Assembly (NCBI GenBank): GCA_900318145.1
Contig: ONJM01000001.1
Span: 331,456-395,455 of the forward strand
Length of the DNA stretch: 64,000 bases
Direction of reading: 5' to 3'
Source: an uncultured Eubacteriales bacterium
GTDB taxonomy: Bacteria > Bacillota > Clostridia > Christensenellales > Aristaeellaceae
Below, one piece after another: positions 19,264 to 29,070 of this stretch (positions are counted from its first letter, which is position 1; each line of letters starts with the position of its first letter). Made by a program: the position numbers and the translations under genes. The notes under the pieces are model-generated. The model did no database searches. It saw nothing but the letters and a program-made list of their open reading frames with translations, and was not told the DNA's origin.

Positions 19264-21170
19264 CGGAAAAAATCCTCGCCAATCGCTACCGCCTGACAGA
19301 ACAGATCGGTATGGGCGGCATGGCGATTGTATACCGTGCGGTGGATCTTCGGACCGGCCACAATGTCGCTGTGAAGGTGCTGCGGCCTGAATACAACGAA
19401 GACCGGGAATTCATCAGCCGGTTCCAGCGGGAAGCGGAAGCTGCCAGCAAAATGACACATCACAATATTGTGAATCTGCTGGACGTCGGAATGGACGGGG
19501 AAAACCGCTACCTGGTAATGGAATATGTGCAGGGGAAAACCCTGAAGGCTGTAATTCAGGAACGGGGAAAACTGAACGCGCCGCTGGCATGCCAGATTGC
19601 AATCCGGATTCTCAGCGCTCTGGAACACGCGCACAGAAACGGAATTGTTCACCGGGACATCAAACCGCAGAATATTCTGGTGCACGAGGACGGCCATATC
19701 AAGGTTGCGGATTTCGGTATTGCCCGGATTGCGGACAGCGCAACACTGACCCGCGGGGACAATGTCATGGGTTCCGTACATTATTTTTCTCCCGAACAGG
19801 CGCGCGGTGAAGGAGCGACAGCGGCGAGCGATATTTACTCCACCGGCGTTGTACTGTACGAAATGCTGACCGGGCGTGTTCCTTTTGACGGTGACAATCC
19901 GGTGGCTGTTGCGATGCAGCATCTCCACGCTGCGCCTGTACCGATCCAGACGCTGGCACCGGATGTACCGCCGGCTGTTGTGCGGGTCTGCATGAAGGCT
20001 ATGGAAAAAAATCCGGCCATGCGTTATCAGAGTGCCCGGGACATGGCGGCGGATCTCCGTGCGGCGCTGGACGAACGCGGAGAGCAGGCTGTGTTTCCGG
20101 AAAACGAGCTGGAAGTTCGCCAGCCAAAGCCGCAGATTACGGGGGAAAGGAACAGCAGCACAGGATCCAGGCGGCGGATCATCCACACGCCGGACCGGCG
20201 CGCCCGGAGAATCATCCTGGATGCCGTGATCGCGCTGGCAGTGCTTGCCGGCCTTATCCTCGGAGGTAAAGCAATCTATGATCAGACCATTTTTACCGTA
20301 AAGGTTCCGAATGTCATGGGAATGAACATTGAGGAAGCAGTGAAGGTGCTGAAACAGGTCGGCCTGACGGAAACACACAAAGCCATGCCAAGTGACCAGG
20401 TGGAACTGAACCAGGTATATGTGCAGAATCCTGATGCGGATACGACGATCCGGAAAGGCGACGCAGTGATTCTGGTGATTTCAAGCGGACCCGTTCCTTT
20501 TGAAATGCCGGATGTGGTCGGAAAAACAGCAGAGGAAGCAACAAGTCTGCTGACAGAAAAGAAGATGACCATTACCCGGGACCGGGCAGCCAGTTCCGAT
20601 GTGCCGAAGGGCAGCGTAATGAATCAGGTGCCCGCGGCCGGAACACAGGTAACCCGGGACGATCCTGTAACGCTGACGATCAGCGGTGGAAGTACAGTAG
20701 TACCCATGCTGACCGGCTGTACACTGGAGGAAGCGGAAGAGCTGCTGACCAGACAGAATCTTATCCTGATGCCATCCCTGAAATATGTGACAACGGAGGA
20801 TGAAAAGGAACACGGGCTGATTGCTTCCTCTTCTCCCGAAGCGGAGAACCGGGTGGCAGAGGATACACCCGTACAGTTGACCCTTTGCAGATATCCGGAA
20901 GCGGTAAGTACGGCTGCCATGAGCTTCCGTGTGCCTGAAAGCGATCAGCAGCTAAAAGTGAGAGTAAGTATCCGCGCGGAACAGTCCAGTGTCGCGGTCG
21001 ATACAAGAACTTACACACTGGAACCGGAGGATCCCCGTGTGATTGAGGATACGGTGGATATTCCGGACGGCAGGACTTACACATACACTGTGTATATCGG
21101 CGAACAGCAGCAGGAGCAGAAGGTTCTGGTGCCCGGTACGTTGGGCAGGGATGGTACCGGCAATGAGTGA
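19260..21170 (+). CDS. prkC: PASTA-domain serine/threonine protein kinase (PrkC/Stk)
   Basis: This 636-residue membrane kinase senses cell-wall fragments and controls growth and dormancy. The N-terminal kinase domain has K39 (VAVKV), catalytic D133 in HRDIKPQNIL and DFG at 151-153. A single membrane helix lies at about 318-338. Three extracellular PASTA repeats follow (about 345-410, 414-477, 479-545), then a C-terminal beta-rich segment of about 90 residues, as seen in Clostridia-type PrkC. Its ATG overlaps the phosphatase stop, and its stop overlaps the rsgA start. Confidence 0.98.
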   Translation: MTEKILANRYRLTEQIGMGGMAIVYRAVDLRTGHNVAVKVLRPEYNEDREFISRFQREAEAASKMTHHNIVNLLDVGMDGENRYLVMEYVQGKTLKAVIQERGKLNAPLACQIAIRILSALEHAHRNGIVHRDIKPQNILVHEDGHIKVADFGIARIADSATLTRGDNVMGSVHYFSPEQARGEGATAASDIYSTGVVLYEMLTGRVPFDGDNPVAVAMQHLHAAPVPIQTLAPDVPPAVVRVCMKAMEKNPAMRYQSARDMAADLRAALDERGEQAVFPENELEVRQPKPQITGERNSSTGSRRRIIHTPDRRARRIILDAVIALAVLAGLILGGKAIYDQTIFTVKVPNVMGMNIEEAVKVLKQVGLTETHKAMPSDQVELNQVYVQNPDADTTIRKGDAVILVISSGPVPFEMPDVVGKTAEEATSLLTEKKMTITRDRAASSDVPKGSVMNQVPAAGTQVTRDDPVTLTISGGSTVVPMLTGCTLEEAEELLTRQNLILMPSLKYVTTEDEKEHGLIASSSPEAENRVAEDTPVQLTLCRYPEAVSTAAMSFRVPESDQQLKVRVSIRAEQSSVAVDTRTYTLEPEDPRVIEDTVDIPDGRTYTYTVYIGEQQQEQKVLVPGTLGRDGTGNE

Positions 21171-22062
21171 GCGTCAGGAACTATATCTGCGCGGAACGCT
21201 GATCCGCGGAATCGGCAGTTTTTATACAGCAAAGGATGAAACGGGAAACTGCTATATACTCCGATGCAAAAAAAAATTCCGGCGCCAGGGAATCAGTCCG
21301 CTGACGGGTGACGAAGTACTCTTTTCGCCTGGAGAAGCTGAGGAACATGGATGGATTGAGGAAATCCTTCCCAGAAAGACTGTCTGTCTGCGCCCGCCTG
21401 TGGCCAATGTTACGCGTCTTGTCCTTGTTATCGCTCCGGTACCTGAACCGGATCTTCTGCTGACAGACCGGCTGATTTCACGGGCGGTTGCACAGGAAAT
21501 GGATGTTCTGCTGGCAGTGAATAAATCCGATCTGGACAGCGGACTTGCGGCAAGGATTGCCGAACAATACCGGACTGCCGGCTTTCCGGTGTTTGCGGTG
21601 AGCGCAAAGGAAAAAACAGGACTGGAATCACTGAAGGAAGCTATGAAAGGCGCTCTTTGCTGTCTGACCGGTCAGAGCGGCGCCGGCAAGAGTACCCTGC
21701 TGAATGCCCTGATGGATCTGCAGCTGGAAACAGGAGATATTTCCCGGAAAATTGCCCGCGGCAAAAACACAACCAGACAATCTGAACTGATCGAACAGGA
21801 CGGGCTGCGCGTTATGGATACCGCCGGATTCAACCTGCTGGAACCGGAAAAAACGCTGGCGCCTGAAAAGCTGCGGGAGCGGTATCCGGAATTCAGACCG
21901 TTTGAGGGGAAATGCCGCTTCCGGGAATGCCTGCATGACAGGGAACCCGGCTGCGCCGTACAGGAAGCTGCTGAAAAAGGGGTCATTCACACTGGCAGAC
22001 TGCAGCGTTACCGCCAGCTGCTGGCGGAAACGCGGGAAGTATGGAGGGAACGATATGATTAA
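21163..22062 (+). CDS. rsgA: Ribosome small-subunit biogenesis GTPase RsgA
   Basis: This is a 299-residue circularly permuted GTPase. An N-terminal OB fold is followed by G4 (VNKSDL), then G1 (TGQSGAGKSTLLNAL), then G3 (DTAGF), and finally a zinc finger with CRFRECLHDREPGC. It checks late 30S assembly. The ATG at 21163 overlaps the prkC stop by eight bases; ATG 21151 is also in frame but its ribosome-binding site would be too close. The end overlaps rpe by eight bases. Confidence 0.96.
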   Translation: MSERQELYLRGTLIRGIGSFYTAKDETGNCYILRCKKKFRRQGISPLTGDEVLFSPGEAEEHGWIEEILPRKTVCLRPPVANVTRLVLVIAPVPEPDLLLTDRLISRAVAQEMDVLLAVNKSDLDSGLAARIAEQYRTAGFPVFAVSAKEKTGLESLKEAMKGALCCLTGQSGAGKSTLLNALMDLQLETGDISRKIARGKNTTRQSELIEQDGLRVMDTAGFNLLEPEKTLAPEKLRERYPEFRPFEGKCRFRECLHDREPGCAVQEAAEKGVIHTGRLQRYRQLLAETREVWRERYD

Positions 22063-22699
22063 GATAGCCCCGAGTATTCTGGCGGCAGATCCGCTTTGCC
22101 TGGGAAGGGATGCTGAGCGGGCCGCGGAAGCCGGATGCGACTGGATCCATGTGGATGTCATGGACGCGCATTTTGTCCCGAATCTTGCATATACGCCGGA
22201 AACCGTCCGGCATCTGAAAAAGATTGTATCCGTTCCGCTGGACGTTCATCTGATGATGGACCATCCGGAGACGCTTCTGGACGCGTTTCTGCAGGCCGGA
22301 GCGGATATCGTGACCATACATGCGGAGATCAGCGCGGACATTTCAGCTGTACTGGAACGGATCCATGCAGCAGGCGCGGCAGCCGGCATTGCATTGAAAC
22401 CCGGAACGCCGGCAGAGACAGTTTTGCCCTACTTCAAAAAGGCTGATATGATTCTGGCTATGACCGTGGAACCGGGATTTGGGGGACAAAAGCTGGATGA
22501 TCGCGTCCTGGATAAAATCCGGAAGCTGCGGAAAATGGGATATACCGGAGAAATTGAAGCCGATGGCGGTATCCGGGAGGATAACCTGCAGGCACTTGCG
22601 GACTGCGGCCTGACGGTGGCCGTGATGGGTACGGCGCTGTTCCGCAGCGAAGACATGGCAGCATCCATCATGCGGCTGCATGCAATGGGGCGTAAGTAA
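22055..22699 (+). CDS. rpe: Ribulose-phosphate 3-epimerase
   Basis: This 214-residue TIM-barrel enzyme of the pentose phosphate pathway interconverts ribulose-5-P and xylulose-5-P. MIKIAPSILAAD, HVDVMDAHFVPN, HLMM, MTVEPGFGGQ and EADGGI are all present, including the two metal-binding Asp and His residues. The ATG at 22055 is set by GGAGGG at 22043-22048 and overlaps rsgA. Confidence 0.97.
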   Translation: MIKIAPSILAADPLCLGRDAERAAEAGCDWIHVDVMDAHFVPNLAYTPETVRHLKKIVSVPLDVHLMMDHPETLLDAFLQAGADIVTIHAEISADISAVLERIHAAGAAAGIALKPGTPAETVLPYFKKADMILAMTVEPGFGGQKLDDRVLDKIRKLRKMGYTGEIEADGGIREDNLQALADCGLTVAVMGTALFRSEDMAASIMRLHAMGRK

Positions 22700-22723
22700 A
22701 AACAGAGAGCAGGATACAGGCAG

Positions 22724-24076
22724 ATGAACCAGGATACCATCGCAGCAATTGCCACAGCGCCGGGACAGGGCGGTATCGGCATTATCCGGATCAGCGGGCC
22801 GGAAGCGGAAAAAATACTTACGGAGATCTTTCATCCTGCAGGAAACCGGCAGGGTGTTCCGCCGGAAAGCCATCGGCTTGTATACGGCCGGATTATGGAC
22901 GGAAATGAAGAGCTGGATGAGTGCATGGCTGTACTGATGCGGGCTCCTTCCAGCTATACGAGGGAAGATGTTGCAGAGATACAGATTCATGGCGGCACCC
23001 AGGTGCTGCAGAGCGTACTGGATCTTTGCATGCGCAGAGGCGCAAGACTTGCGGAGGCCGGAGAATTTACACGCAGGGCTTTTCTGAACGGCCGGATTGA
23101 TCTCAGCAGGGCAGAGGCAGTCATGAGTCTGATTGCTGCCCGAGGAGAACAGGAACGCCGCGCTGCTGTGCGACAGATGAGCGGAGGTACAGCGCAGTTT
23201 GTACGTGCCGCATCGGAAAAACTTTATCGCCTGCAGGCCGGCCTGGCCGCGTGCATCGATTATCCGGAAGAAATTTCCGATGAGGAAGGCGCCGGATCGC
23301 TTCGTGAAGGGTTGGAGCAGCTTACAGCCGAGCTGGAAAGATCCATCGACGAACGTTCTTCCCGGCTTATTCACGACGGAATGCACGTTACGCTTTTCGG
23401 AGCTCCGAACGCCGGCAAAAGCAGCCTGCTGAACGCGCTGATCGGGCAGGACAAAGCCATTGTTACAGACATTCCGGGAACGACGCGGGACACGGTGGAA
23501 GGAGAAATCCGGATGGACGGAATCCGGGTTATTCTGACGGATACAGCCGGAATGCGGGAAACCGATGATCCTATTGAGAAAATCGGCGTGGAAAGATCCG
23601 AGCGGGCGCTGCAGAACGCGGATGTGGCTCTGCTTGTGCTTGACGGTTCAAAGGAACCGGACGGGGATGAAATTACCTGGCTGAAGGAACTGCGGGGAGA
23701 AGACGCGGTAATCATCAACAAGTCCGATCTTCCGCAGCGCACAACAGAAGAGAGCATCCGGAAGATACGTTCGGATGTGCTGTGTATGACGGTATCCGCG
23801 TTGGATGAGGCATCCCTGCAGCCTCTGCGGGAACTGTTCCGGAAACGGGCGGAGATTTCAGACGGGCTTGTGCTGACTCAGCCCAGGCATCTTGAAGCGG
23901 TAAAGCGGGCTGTTTCCTGCCTGCGGGATGCCGAACACACGCTTGATGTGTTTACACCGGATATGGCGGCGACGGATCTGCAGGCGGCACAGAACGCACT
24001 GAGCGAGATTACCGGTGACCGGGCGGATGAAAAACTCCTGGATGCTGTTTTCTCCGGCTTCTGTGTCGGAAAATAG
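22724..24076 (+). CDS. mnmE: tRNA uridine-5-carboxymethylaminomethyl modification GTPase MnmE
   Basis: This 450-residue G protein works with MnmG to modify the wobble uridine of several tRNAs. The N-terminal TrmE domain has DTIAAIATAPGQGGIGIIRISG. The embedded GTPase has GAPNAGKSSLLNAL (about 226), IPGTTRDTVEG and DTAGMRETDD. The C-terminal catalytic CVGK is a variant of the usual CIGK with the cysteine retained. mnmG is not adjacent here. It is followed after 37 bases by an Fe-alcohol dehydrogenase gene. Confidence 0.97.
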   Translation: MNQDTIAAIATAPGQGGIGIIRISGPEAEKILTEIFHPAGNRQGVPPESHRLVYGRIMDGNEELDECMAVLMRAPSSYTREDVAEIQIHGGTQVLQSVLDLCMRRGARLAEAGEFTRRAFLNGRIDLSRAEAVMSLIAARGEQERRAAVRQMSGGTAQFVRAASEKLYRLQAGLAACIDYPEEISDEEGAGSLREGLEQLTAELERSIDERSSRLIHDGMHVTLFGAPNAGKSSLLNALIGQDKAIVTDIPGTTRDTVEGEIRMDGIRVILTDTAGMRETDDPIEKIGVERSERALQNADVALLVLDGSKEPDGDEITWLKELRGEDAVIINKSDLPQRTTEESIRKIRSDVLCMTVSALDEASLQPLRELFRKRAEISDGLVLTQPRHLEAVKRAVSCLRDAEHTLDVFTPDMAATDLQAAQNALSEITGDRADEKLLDAVFSGFCVGK

Positions 24077-24113
24077 AAAGATTCCGGTTATATGAAGAGA
24101 GGACAAGGAATAT

Positions 24114-25241
24114 ATGTATCAGAAAGTAATCCGGGGACGGGGGAGTCTTGGAAAGCTTCCTCAGATGTCCGGCAAACTGGGGATTACACATCCGCTGATC
24201 ATCGGATCGAAGCACCTTATCGGAAATTTGCTGAAGAAGGATCCTGAACTGCTGAACGCACCGGTGTTCAGCGATTATCACCCGAATCCGGATCTGCAGG
24301 ATGCCCTGCCCGCAGCGGAACTATACCGTGCGCGGCAATGTGACGGTATCATTTCAATCGGCGGAGGATCCGCCATAGATTCAGCAAAAGCTGCTAAAGC
24401 AATTCTGCACACAGGAAGCCTGGAAGACACAGCTGCCGGAAAGCTGCCTGAACGAATGAACACACCGCATATAGCGATCCCCGGAACAGCAGGAACCGGC
24501 TCGGAGGCGACGCAGACGGCGGTTGTATACCTGGAAAACAAGAAAATGTCACTGAACCATCCTGACCTGCAGCCCGACGGAGTGATTCTGGACGCGGAAC
24601 TGCTGGATACGCTTCCGCTGTATCATAAAAAATCCGCCGCACTGGACGCGCTCAGCCAGGGAATCGAAAGCTACTGGTGCGCGGGTGCTACAGACGACAG
24701 CAGAGTTCATGCATATCTGGCTGTTCTGGGCGTACTGGATAATCTGAAGACATACCTGGCAGGAGATATACACGCGGCGGAAGAAATGCTGGACGCCAGT
24801 TTCCAGAGCGGTAAAGCAATTCAGATCACCCGTACGACAGCTGCGCACGCGATGTCATACCAGATTACTAAAACCATGGGATACGCCCATGGTCACGCGT
24901 GCATGCTGACGCTTCCGGTGCTTTGGGAAATGGCGGAAAAAGAGGAAAGCATGCAGGAAATACTGCAGGACCTGAGCGCAAAGATGCGTCTGGGTGACCC
25001 GCAAATGGTTCCCCGACTGCTGAGAGGTATTCTGTACGACCTGGAAATGGAGATTCCCGGCATGCCTGCGGAAGAAACACTGAATGCGCTGGCCGCCTCC
25101 GTGAACCTTGAAAGGCTGGGTAATCATCCGGTTAAAATGACAGCTGAAGATGTGAAGGAAGCATACAGAAGAGCGTTTACTCCTCTGTGTGCCGCGGAAC
25201 AGAAGGCCTGCCAGGATATCTGGAAATACTACAGCGAATAA
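24114..25241 (+). CDS. Iron-containing alcohol dehydrogenase family protein
   Basis: This 375-residue group III (Fe-type) dehydrogenase has the NAD(P)-binding motif SIGGGSAIDSAKAAK (about 82-95), PGTAGTGSEAT, and metal ligands in LDALSQGIESYW and TMGYAHGHAC. The substrate cannot be read from sequence. The ALDALSQGIESYW segment recalls phosphonoacetaldehyde reductases of this family, which may matter because a phosphonopyruvate decarboxylase lies at 40.4-41.6 kb, but the link is weak. AGAGGACAAGG precedes the ATG. Confidence 0.85.
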   Translation: MYQKVIRGRGSLGKLPQMSGKLGITHPLIIGSKHLIGNLLKKDPELLNAPVFSDYHPNPDLQDALPAAELYRARQCDGIISIGGGSAIDSAKAAKAILHTGSLEDTAAGKLPERMNTPHIAIPGTAGTGSEATQTAVVYLENKKMSLNHPDLQPDGVILDAELLDTLPLYHKKSAALDALSQGIESYWCAGATDDSRVHAYLAVLGVLDNLKTYLAGDIHAAEEMLDASFQSGKAIQITRTTAAHAMSYQITKTMGYAHGHACMLTLPVLWEMAEKEESMQEILQDLSAKMRLGDPQMVPRLLRGILYDLEMEIPGMPAEETLNALAASVNLERLGNHPVKMTAEDVKEAYRRAFTPLCAAEQKACQDIWKYYSE

Positions 25242-25260
25242 AAGAAAGGAGATGCGTGAA

Positions 25261-25977
25261 ATGGCGGAAAAAAAGCCAAACCCGCATGAAGGCCACCGGG
25301 AGAAGCTGCGGCAGCGGTTTATCCGGGAAAACGGATTTGAAAACTTCGAGGATCATCAGATCCTTGAACTGCTGCTTTTTTACGCCAATGCCAGGAGTGA
25401 TACAAATCCGGTTGCGCACTCGCTGCTGGAAACATTCGGATCGCTTAAGGGTGTTCTGGAAGCCAGGCCGGAGATGCTGATGAACGTTTCCGGGGTTGGC
25501 GAGAAAGCCGCAACGCTGATTTCCATGGTAGTACCGCTGACCCGGGTATGGAACCGCTGCGCGATGACTGTGCCGGACAGGATCGGGAACAGCCGGGAAG
25601 CGGAAAAATACTGCCTTTCCATTCTGGCGGGACATCGGACCGAGCAGTTTTACGTCGTATCACTGAACGCAAAATGCGCGGTGCTGGGCCGACGGAAGAT
25701 CAGCGACGGATCCCTCAGCGAAGTTTCTGCCTATCCGCGGATGGTGATGGAAACAGCACTGAATTATAACGCTCACAGCGTACTGCTGTGCCATAACCAT
25801 CCCGGCGGGACATGCGCGCCTTCTCCGGAAGATATAGCCTCTACCCTGCAGCTGCAGCGTCTGCTGAACGGAGTAGGGATCCTTCTGCTGGACCATATTA
25901 TCGTCGCGAACGAAAAAACCTACAGCATGATTCAGCATGGCGATATCGATTACCGGATCCGGAACAGCAAGGCATAA
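25261..25977 (+). CDS. radC: DNA repair protein RadC (JAMM metalloprotease-like fold)
   Basis: This 238-residue protein has an N-terminal helix-hairpin-helix-like region (MNVSGVGEKAATLISM) and the C-terminal RadC/MPN domain with the JAMM motif: CHNHPGGTCAPSPED, where two His and the Asp would bind metal. The biochemical role of RadC is still unclear. The ATG at 25261 is set by GAAAGGAG at 25244-25251. Confidence 0.95.
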   Translation: MAEKKPNPHEGHREKLRQRFIRENGFENFEDHQILELLLFYANARSDTNPVAHSLLETFGSLKGVLEARPEMLMNVSGVGEKAATLISMVVPLTRVWNRCAMTVPDRIGNSREAEKYCLSILAGHRTEQFYVVSLNAKCAVLGRRKISDGSLSEVSAYPRMVMETALNYNAHSVLLCHNHPGGTCAPSPEDIASTLQLQRLLNGVGILLLDHIIVANEKTYSMIQHGDIDYRIRNSKA

Positions 25978-25999
25978 AACGCAGCTTATGGAGGAAAAA

Positions 26000-26632
26000 A
26001 TGGGAAAAGGCAGGAAAAAAATGAATCCGTTCCTGAAAATTCTGATTATACTCATATCACTGGGCGTTGTCGGTTTTGGCGGATTGCTTGGTTATGTCAC
26101 CGTTCTTGAATCGCGGGTGCCGAAATCTGCGGATGAACTGACCGGCGGGTTTGACGCGGTGATTGTGCTGGGAGCACAGGTAAAGCCGGACGGTGAGCCA
26201 AGCGTACAGCTTTCCTGGCGGCTGGATACGGCCGTGAAGGTATGGCACAGGAAAAATGTTCCGATTGTCGTGTGCGGTGCGCAAGGGAAAGACGAACCTG
26301 CTACGGAAGCCGCTGTCATGAAACAGTATCTTTCAGCAAAGGGCATCCCGGAAGAGATGATCCTGACAGACCCGGACTCCTTTAATACACAGCAGAATCT
26401 GAAAAACGCAAAAGCGCTGCTCGATCAATATCCGGGGACAATCCGCAAAGTCGTGATTGTTACCAGCGATTATCATGTACCGCGTTCCATGGCGCTGGCG
26501 GAAGACCTGGGGATGAACGCCGACGGAATCGGCAGCCCGTGTCTGCAGGAATTCTGGATCAAAAATCACAGCCGGGAAGCACTGGCCTGGGTTAAATACT
26601 GGATGAACAAATATCTGCATCTGAACCTGTAG
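26000..26632 (+). CDS. YdcF/SanA-like (DUF218) membrane-anchored protein
   Basis: This is a 210-residue protein with one N-terminal membrane anchor (FLKILIILISLGVVGFGGLLGY) followed by the DUF218 fold: FDAVIVLGAQVKPDGEPSVQLSWRL, ADMKQYL-like helices and SDYHVPRSMALAE. SanA and YdcF relatives are linked to envelope barrier function, but the enzymatic activity is unknown. The ATG at 26000 follows TGGAGG at 25989-25994; the in-frame ATG at 25988 overlaps that site. Confidence 0.88.
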   Translation: MGKGRKKMNPFLKILIILISLGVVGFGGLLGYVTVLESRVPKSADELTGGFDAVIVLGAQVKPDGEPSVQLSWRLDTAVKVWHRKNVPIVVCGAQGKDEPATEAAVMKQYLSAKGIPEEMILTDPDSFNTQQNLKNAKALLDQYPGTIRKVVIVTSDYHVPRSMALAEDLGMNADGIGSPCLQEFWIKNHSREALAWVKYWMNKYLHLNL

Positions 26633-26643
26633 GAGGATAGAGA

Positions 26644-27372
26644 ATGGATCGCAAAGGGATTTGCGAAGTGCTGGACAGGAACAGAATTCCCTGCGGAACG
26701 GATTTGCCGGAAAAGCTGGAAATATACCTGCGGATGCTGCAGGAATGGAACAGCAGGATGGACCTGACCGCAACAGCGGAAGATGAAGAAATTGTGGACC
26801 GGCATTTTGCTGACAGTCTTGCGGTTCTGCGTACAGATCTGATTTCCGCAGGTGCGTCACTGATTGACGTAGGGACCGGGGCCGGTTTTCCGGGAATGGT
26901 GCTGGCGCTGGCACGGCCGGATCTTTCGGTGACACTGCTGGACGCGCAGCGGAAACGGCTGAATTTTCTTGAGGCAGTCCGGGACGGAACCGGTGCCGGG
27001 AATGTAACAATTGTGCATACCCGGGCAGAGGACGGCGCGCGGAATCGTATCCACAGGGAACAGTATGATATCGCCGCGGCAAGGGCACTTGCGCCTTTGA
27101 ATGTACTGTGCGAATATCTGCTGCCGTATGTGCGGATCGGAGGATACGCATTGTGCTGGAAAGGCCCTTCCCTGCGGGAAGAACTGGAAAAGGGAAGGCG
27201 AGCTTCAAGAATACTGGGAGGGCGGCTGGAAATGCCGGTATCATGCCCGATCGCCGGGAGGGATTGGGAGCACATGATCCTTCCGGTCCGGAAGACAGAA
27301 AAAACTGCCCCCGCATATCCGCGGAAGGCGGGAACCCCAAAAACAAAACCGCTTGGGGAAGAAAACGGATGA
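26644..27372 (+). CDS. rsmG: 16S rRNA (guanine(527)-N7)-methyltransferase RsmG
   Basis: This 242-residue SAM-dependent methyltransferase (GidB) modifies G527 of 16S rRNA. The SAM site is IDVGTGAGFPGMVLAL followed by LLDAQRKRLNFLEAV. HFADSL and ARALAPLNVLCEYLLPY are typical of the family. AGGAGG lies 7 bases upstream. The last codons overlap the strong terminator that closes the block. Confidence 0.96.
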   Translation: MDRKGICEVLDRNRIPCGTDLPEKLEIYLRMLQEWNSRMDLTATAEDEEIVDRHFADSLAVLRTDLISAGASLIDVGTGAGFPGMVLALARPDLSVTLLDAQRKRLNFLEAVRDGTGAGNVTIVHTRAEDGARNRIHREQYDIAAARALAPLNVLCEYLLPYVRIGGYALCWKGPSLREELEKGRRASRILGGRLEMPVSCPIAGRDWEHMILPVRKTEKTAPAYPRKAGTPKTKPLGEENG

Positions 27373-27397
27373 GCTGAGCACTGATCCGTTTTTTTTT
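27362..27397 (+). terminator. Rho-independent terminator after rsmG
   Basis: Stem 27362-27370 with 27384-27392, loop of 13 bases, then a T-run to 27397. The rsmG stop codon lies within the hairpin. Confidence 0.92.
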
Positions 27398-27462
27398 CGG
27401 AATACAACAATGCAGGCAGTACCGGCGGTCTGCCGCACAGCCCGTATTCCGGAATGCCATTC

Positions 27463-29070
27463 TCATGAATTATGATTCTCCGGAATATCACCGGCCTGAT
27501 GGCCGCCAATCTGTGCGTTGCGCTGTATGGTTGTGGCGCCTTCCTGCAGGTCAGTTCCTTTCAAAAGAGCGTTCTTTCCGAATTTATCCAGAACAGTAAG
27601 GGTTGTTTTCTGCAACTGTTTTTCTTTTTCGTCATCCTTTTCCTCTTCTGCTCTGCGCTTTTCAATTGCGGCATAATCCGTGAAAAAATCAAGCTGCCGC
27701 GGAGCTTCTGCCGGCATCCGCTGCTCCGGAAAAAGACCGCATACGGCGATGTATATACGCCGGACAGAAAAATCCGGATCGGTAATCCGGTCATAGAGTT
27801 CCAGCATTGCGGTGATGATCCGCCGGGAAGAATTCGTCCAGCGACTGAGATTTGCGGAACCATGGGCGGGCTTCGGATAAATCCGGCCGTAGTGGTCGTG
27901 AGCTATGTCACCGGTGTAACGCTGCCCGGTGGAAGCGGTATAAAAAACTGAATCTTTAGCTGTTTGGGCCTGACAGGCGGTTACGATGCTGCCGGGATCA
28001 TATACGATAGTCAGTGCCACCTGGCGGGTAATCATACCTTTCCGCACAAGATCAAGGGAAAGGAGCTCTGTCATCTCCCGCACAATTATTTTCGCCTTTT
28101 TCGCAGGGTACGGTTCGGCCAGCACCTGGCCGGAGGAAAGACTGGTATCATCCGGCTGATAGGATTGTATCATGCTGATCTCCGTCGGCTCCCATCCCCA
28201 TGCGTGATCGATCAGAAGTTCAGCGTTGATGCCCAGTATATCATAAAGTTTCTGCTCGTCCACCAGGCTCTTGCGCGCGATATCGCCCATTGTAAAGCAA
28301 CCGACTGCTGCGAGACGCCGCGCGGTACCTGCGCCGATTCGCCAGAAATCAGTGAGCGGCATATGGCACCACAGCAGCCTGCGGTATTCTTTTTCATCCA
28401 GTTCCGCGATGCGGACGCCATCCTGACCCGGCGGGACGCGCTTTGCCATAATATCCATGGCGACTTTGGCCAGATACATGTTTGTGCCAATGCCGACGGT
28501 AGCGGTGATACCGGCGCTGCGCAGCACATCCCGGACAATGCGGGCAGCCAGGGAGCGGGCGGTCGTATGATAGGTTTTAAGATAACCGGTAACGTCTATA
28601 AAGCATTCATCGATACTGTAGACATGAATATCCTCTGCGCTGACATACTGAAGATAAACACCGAGAATGCGGGTGCTGATCTGCTCATACAGGAGCATCC
28701 GGGGAGGCGCGACAATATAGCTGAGTTCAAGTGAAGGATCTGCTGCCAGATCGTTTGCGTCAAAAGAAGAACCGGAAAAGACATATTTTCCCGTAACGGG
28801 ATTTCTGGGAAGCAATCCGAGCTCCAGCGCTCTTTTGTACCGCTCGGCGTTGATCTCCTTCACACGCTGAACAACTTCGAAGAGGCGTGCGCGGCCGGGG
28901 ATGCCATAGGCTTTCAGGGAAGGTGAGACAGCCAGACAGATTGTTTTTTCCGTGCGGCTTTTGTCCGCCACGACAAGGTTGACGGCCAGCGGATCGTACT
29001 TCCTTTCGGCAAGCTCAACACTGGCATAAAATGACTTCAGGTCGATGGCAATATAGACGCGACCCGTCAT
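27463..29070 (-). CDS. Y-family DNA polymerase (UmuC/UvrX-like)
   Basis: This 535-residue translesion polymerase begins with VYIAIDLKSFYASVE, with the first metal-binding Asp and the steric-gate region. The second catalytic motif is VYSIDECFIDVT (Asp-Glu). A helix-hairpin-helix thumb (WRIGAGTARRLAAVG) and little-finger domain follow. The C-terminus RNAQIGGHQAGDIPE matches the plasmid/SOS-type UvrX subgroup of Firmicutes more than DinB. It is longer than DinB (about 410) because of a coiled, charged C-terminal segment (about 470-500). No LexA box was recognised upstream. Confidence 0.92.
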   Translation of the reverse strand: MTGRVYIAIDLKSFYASVELAERKYDPLAVNLVVADKSRTEKTICLAVSPSLKAYGIPGRARLFEVVQRVKEINAERYKRALELGLLPRNPVTGKYVFSGSSFDANDLAADPSLELSYIVAPPRMLLYEQISTRILGVYLQYVSAEDIHVYSIDECFIDVTGYLKTYHTTARSLAARIVRDVLRSAGITATVGIGTNMYLAKVAMDIMAKRVPPGQDGVRIAELDEKEYRRLLWCHMPLTDFWRIGAGTARRLAAVGCFTMGDIARKSLVDEQKLYDILGINAELLIDHAWGWEPTEISMIQSYQPDDTSLSSGQVLAEPYPAKKAKIIVREMTELLSLDLVRKGMITRQVALTIVYDPGSIVTACQAQTAKDSVFYTASTGQRYTGDIAHDHYGRIYPKPAHGSANLSRWTNSSRRIITAMLELYDRITDPDFSVRRIYIAVCGLFPEQRMPAEAPRQLDFFTDYAAIEKRRAEEEKDDEKEKQLQKTTLTVLDKFGKNALLKGTDLQEGATTIQRNAQIGGHQAGDIPENHNS

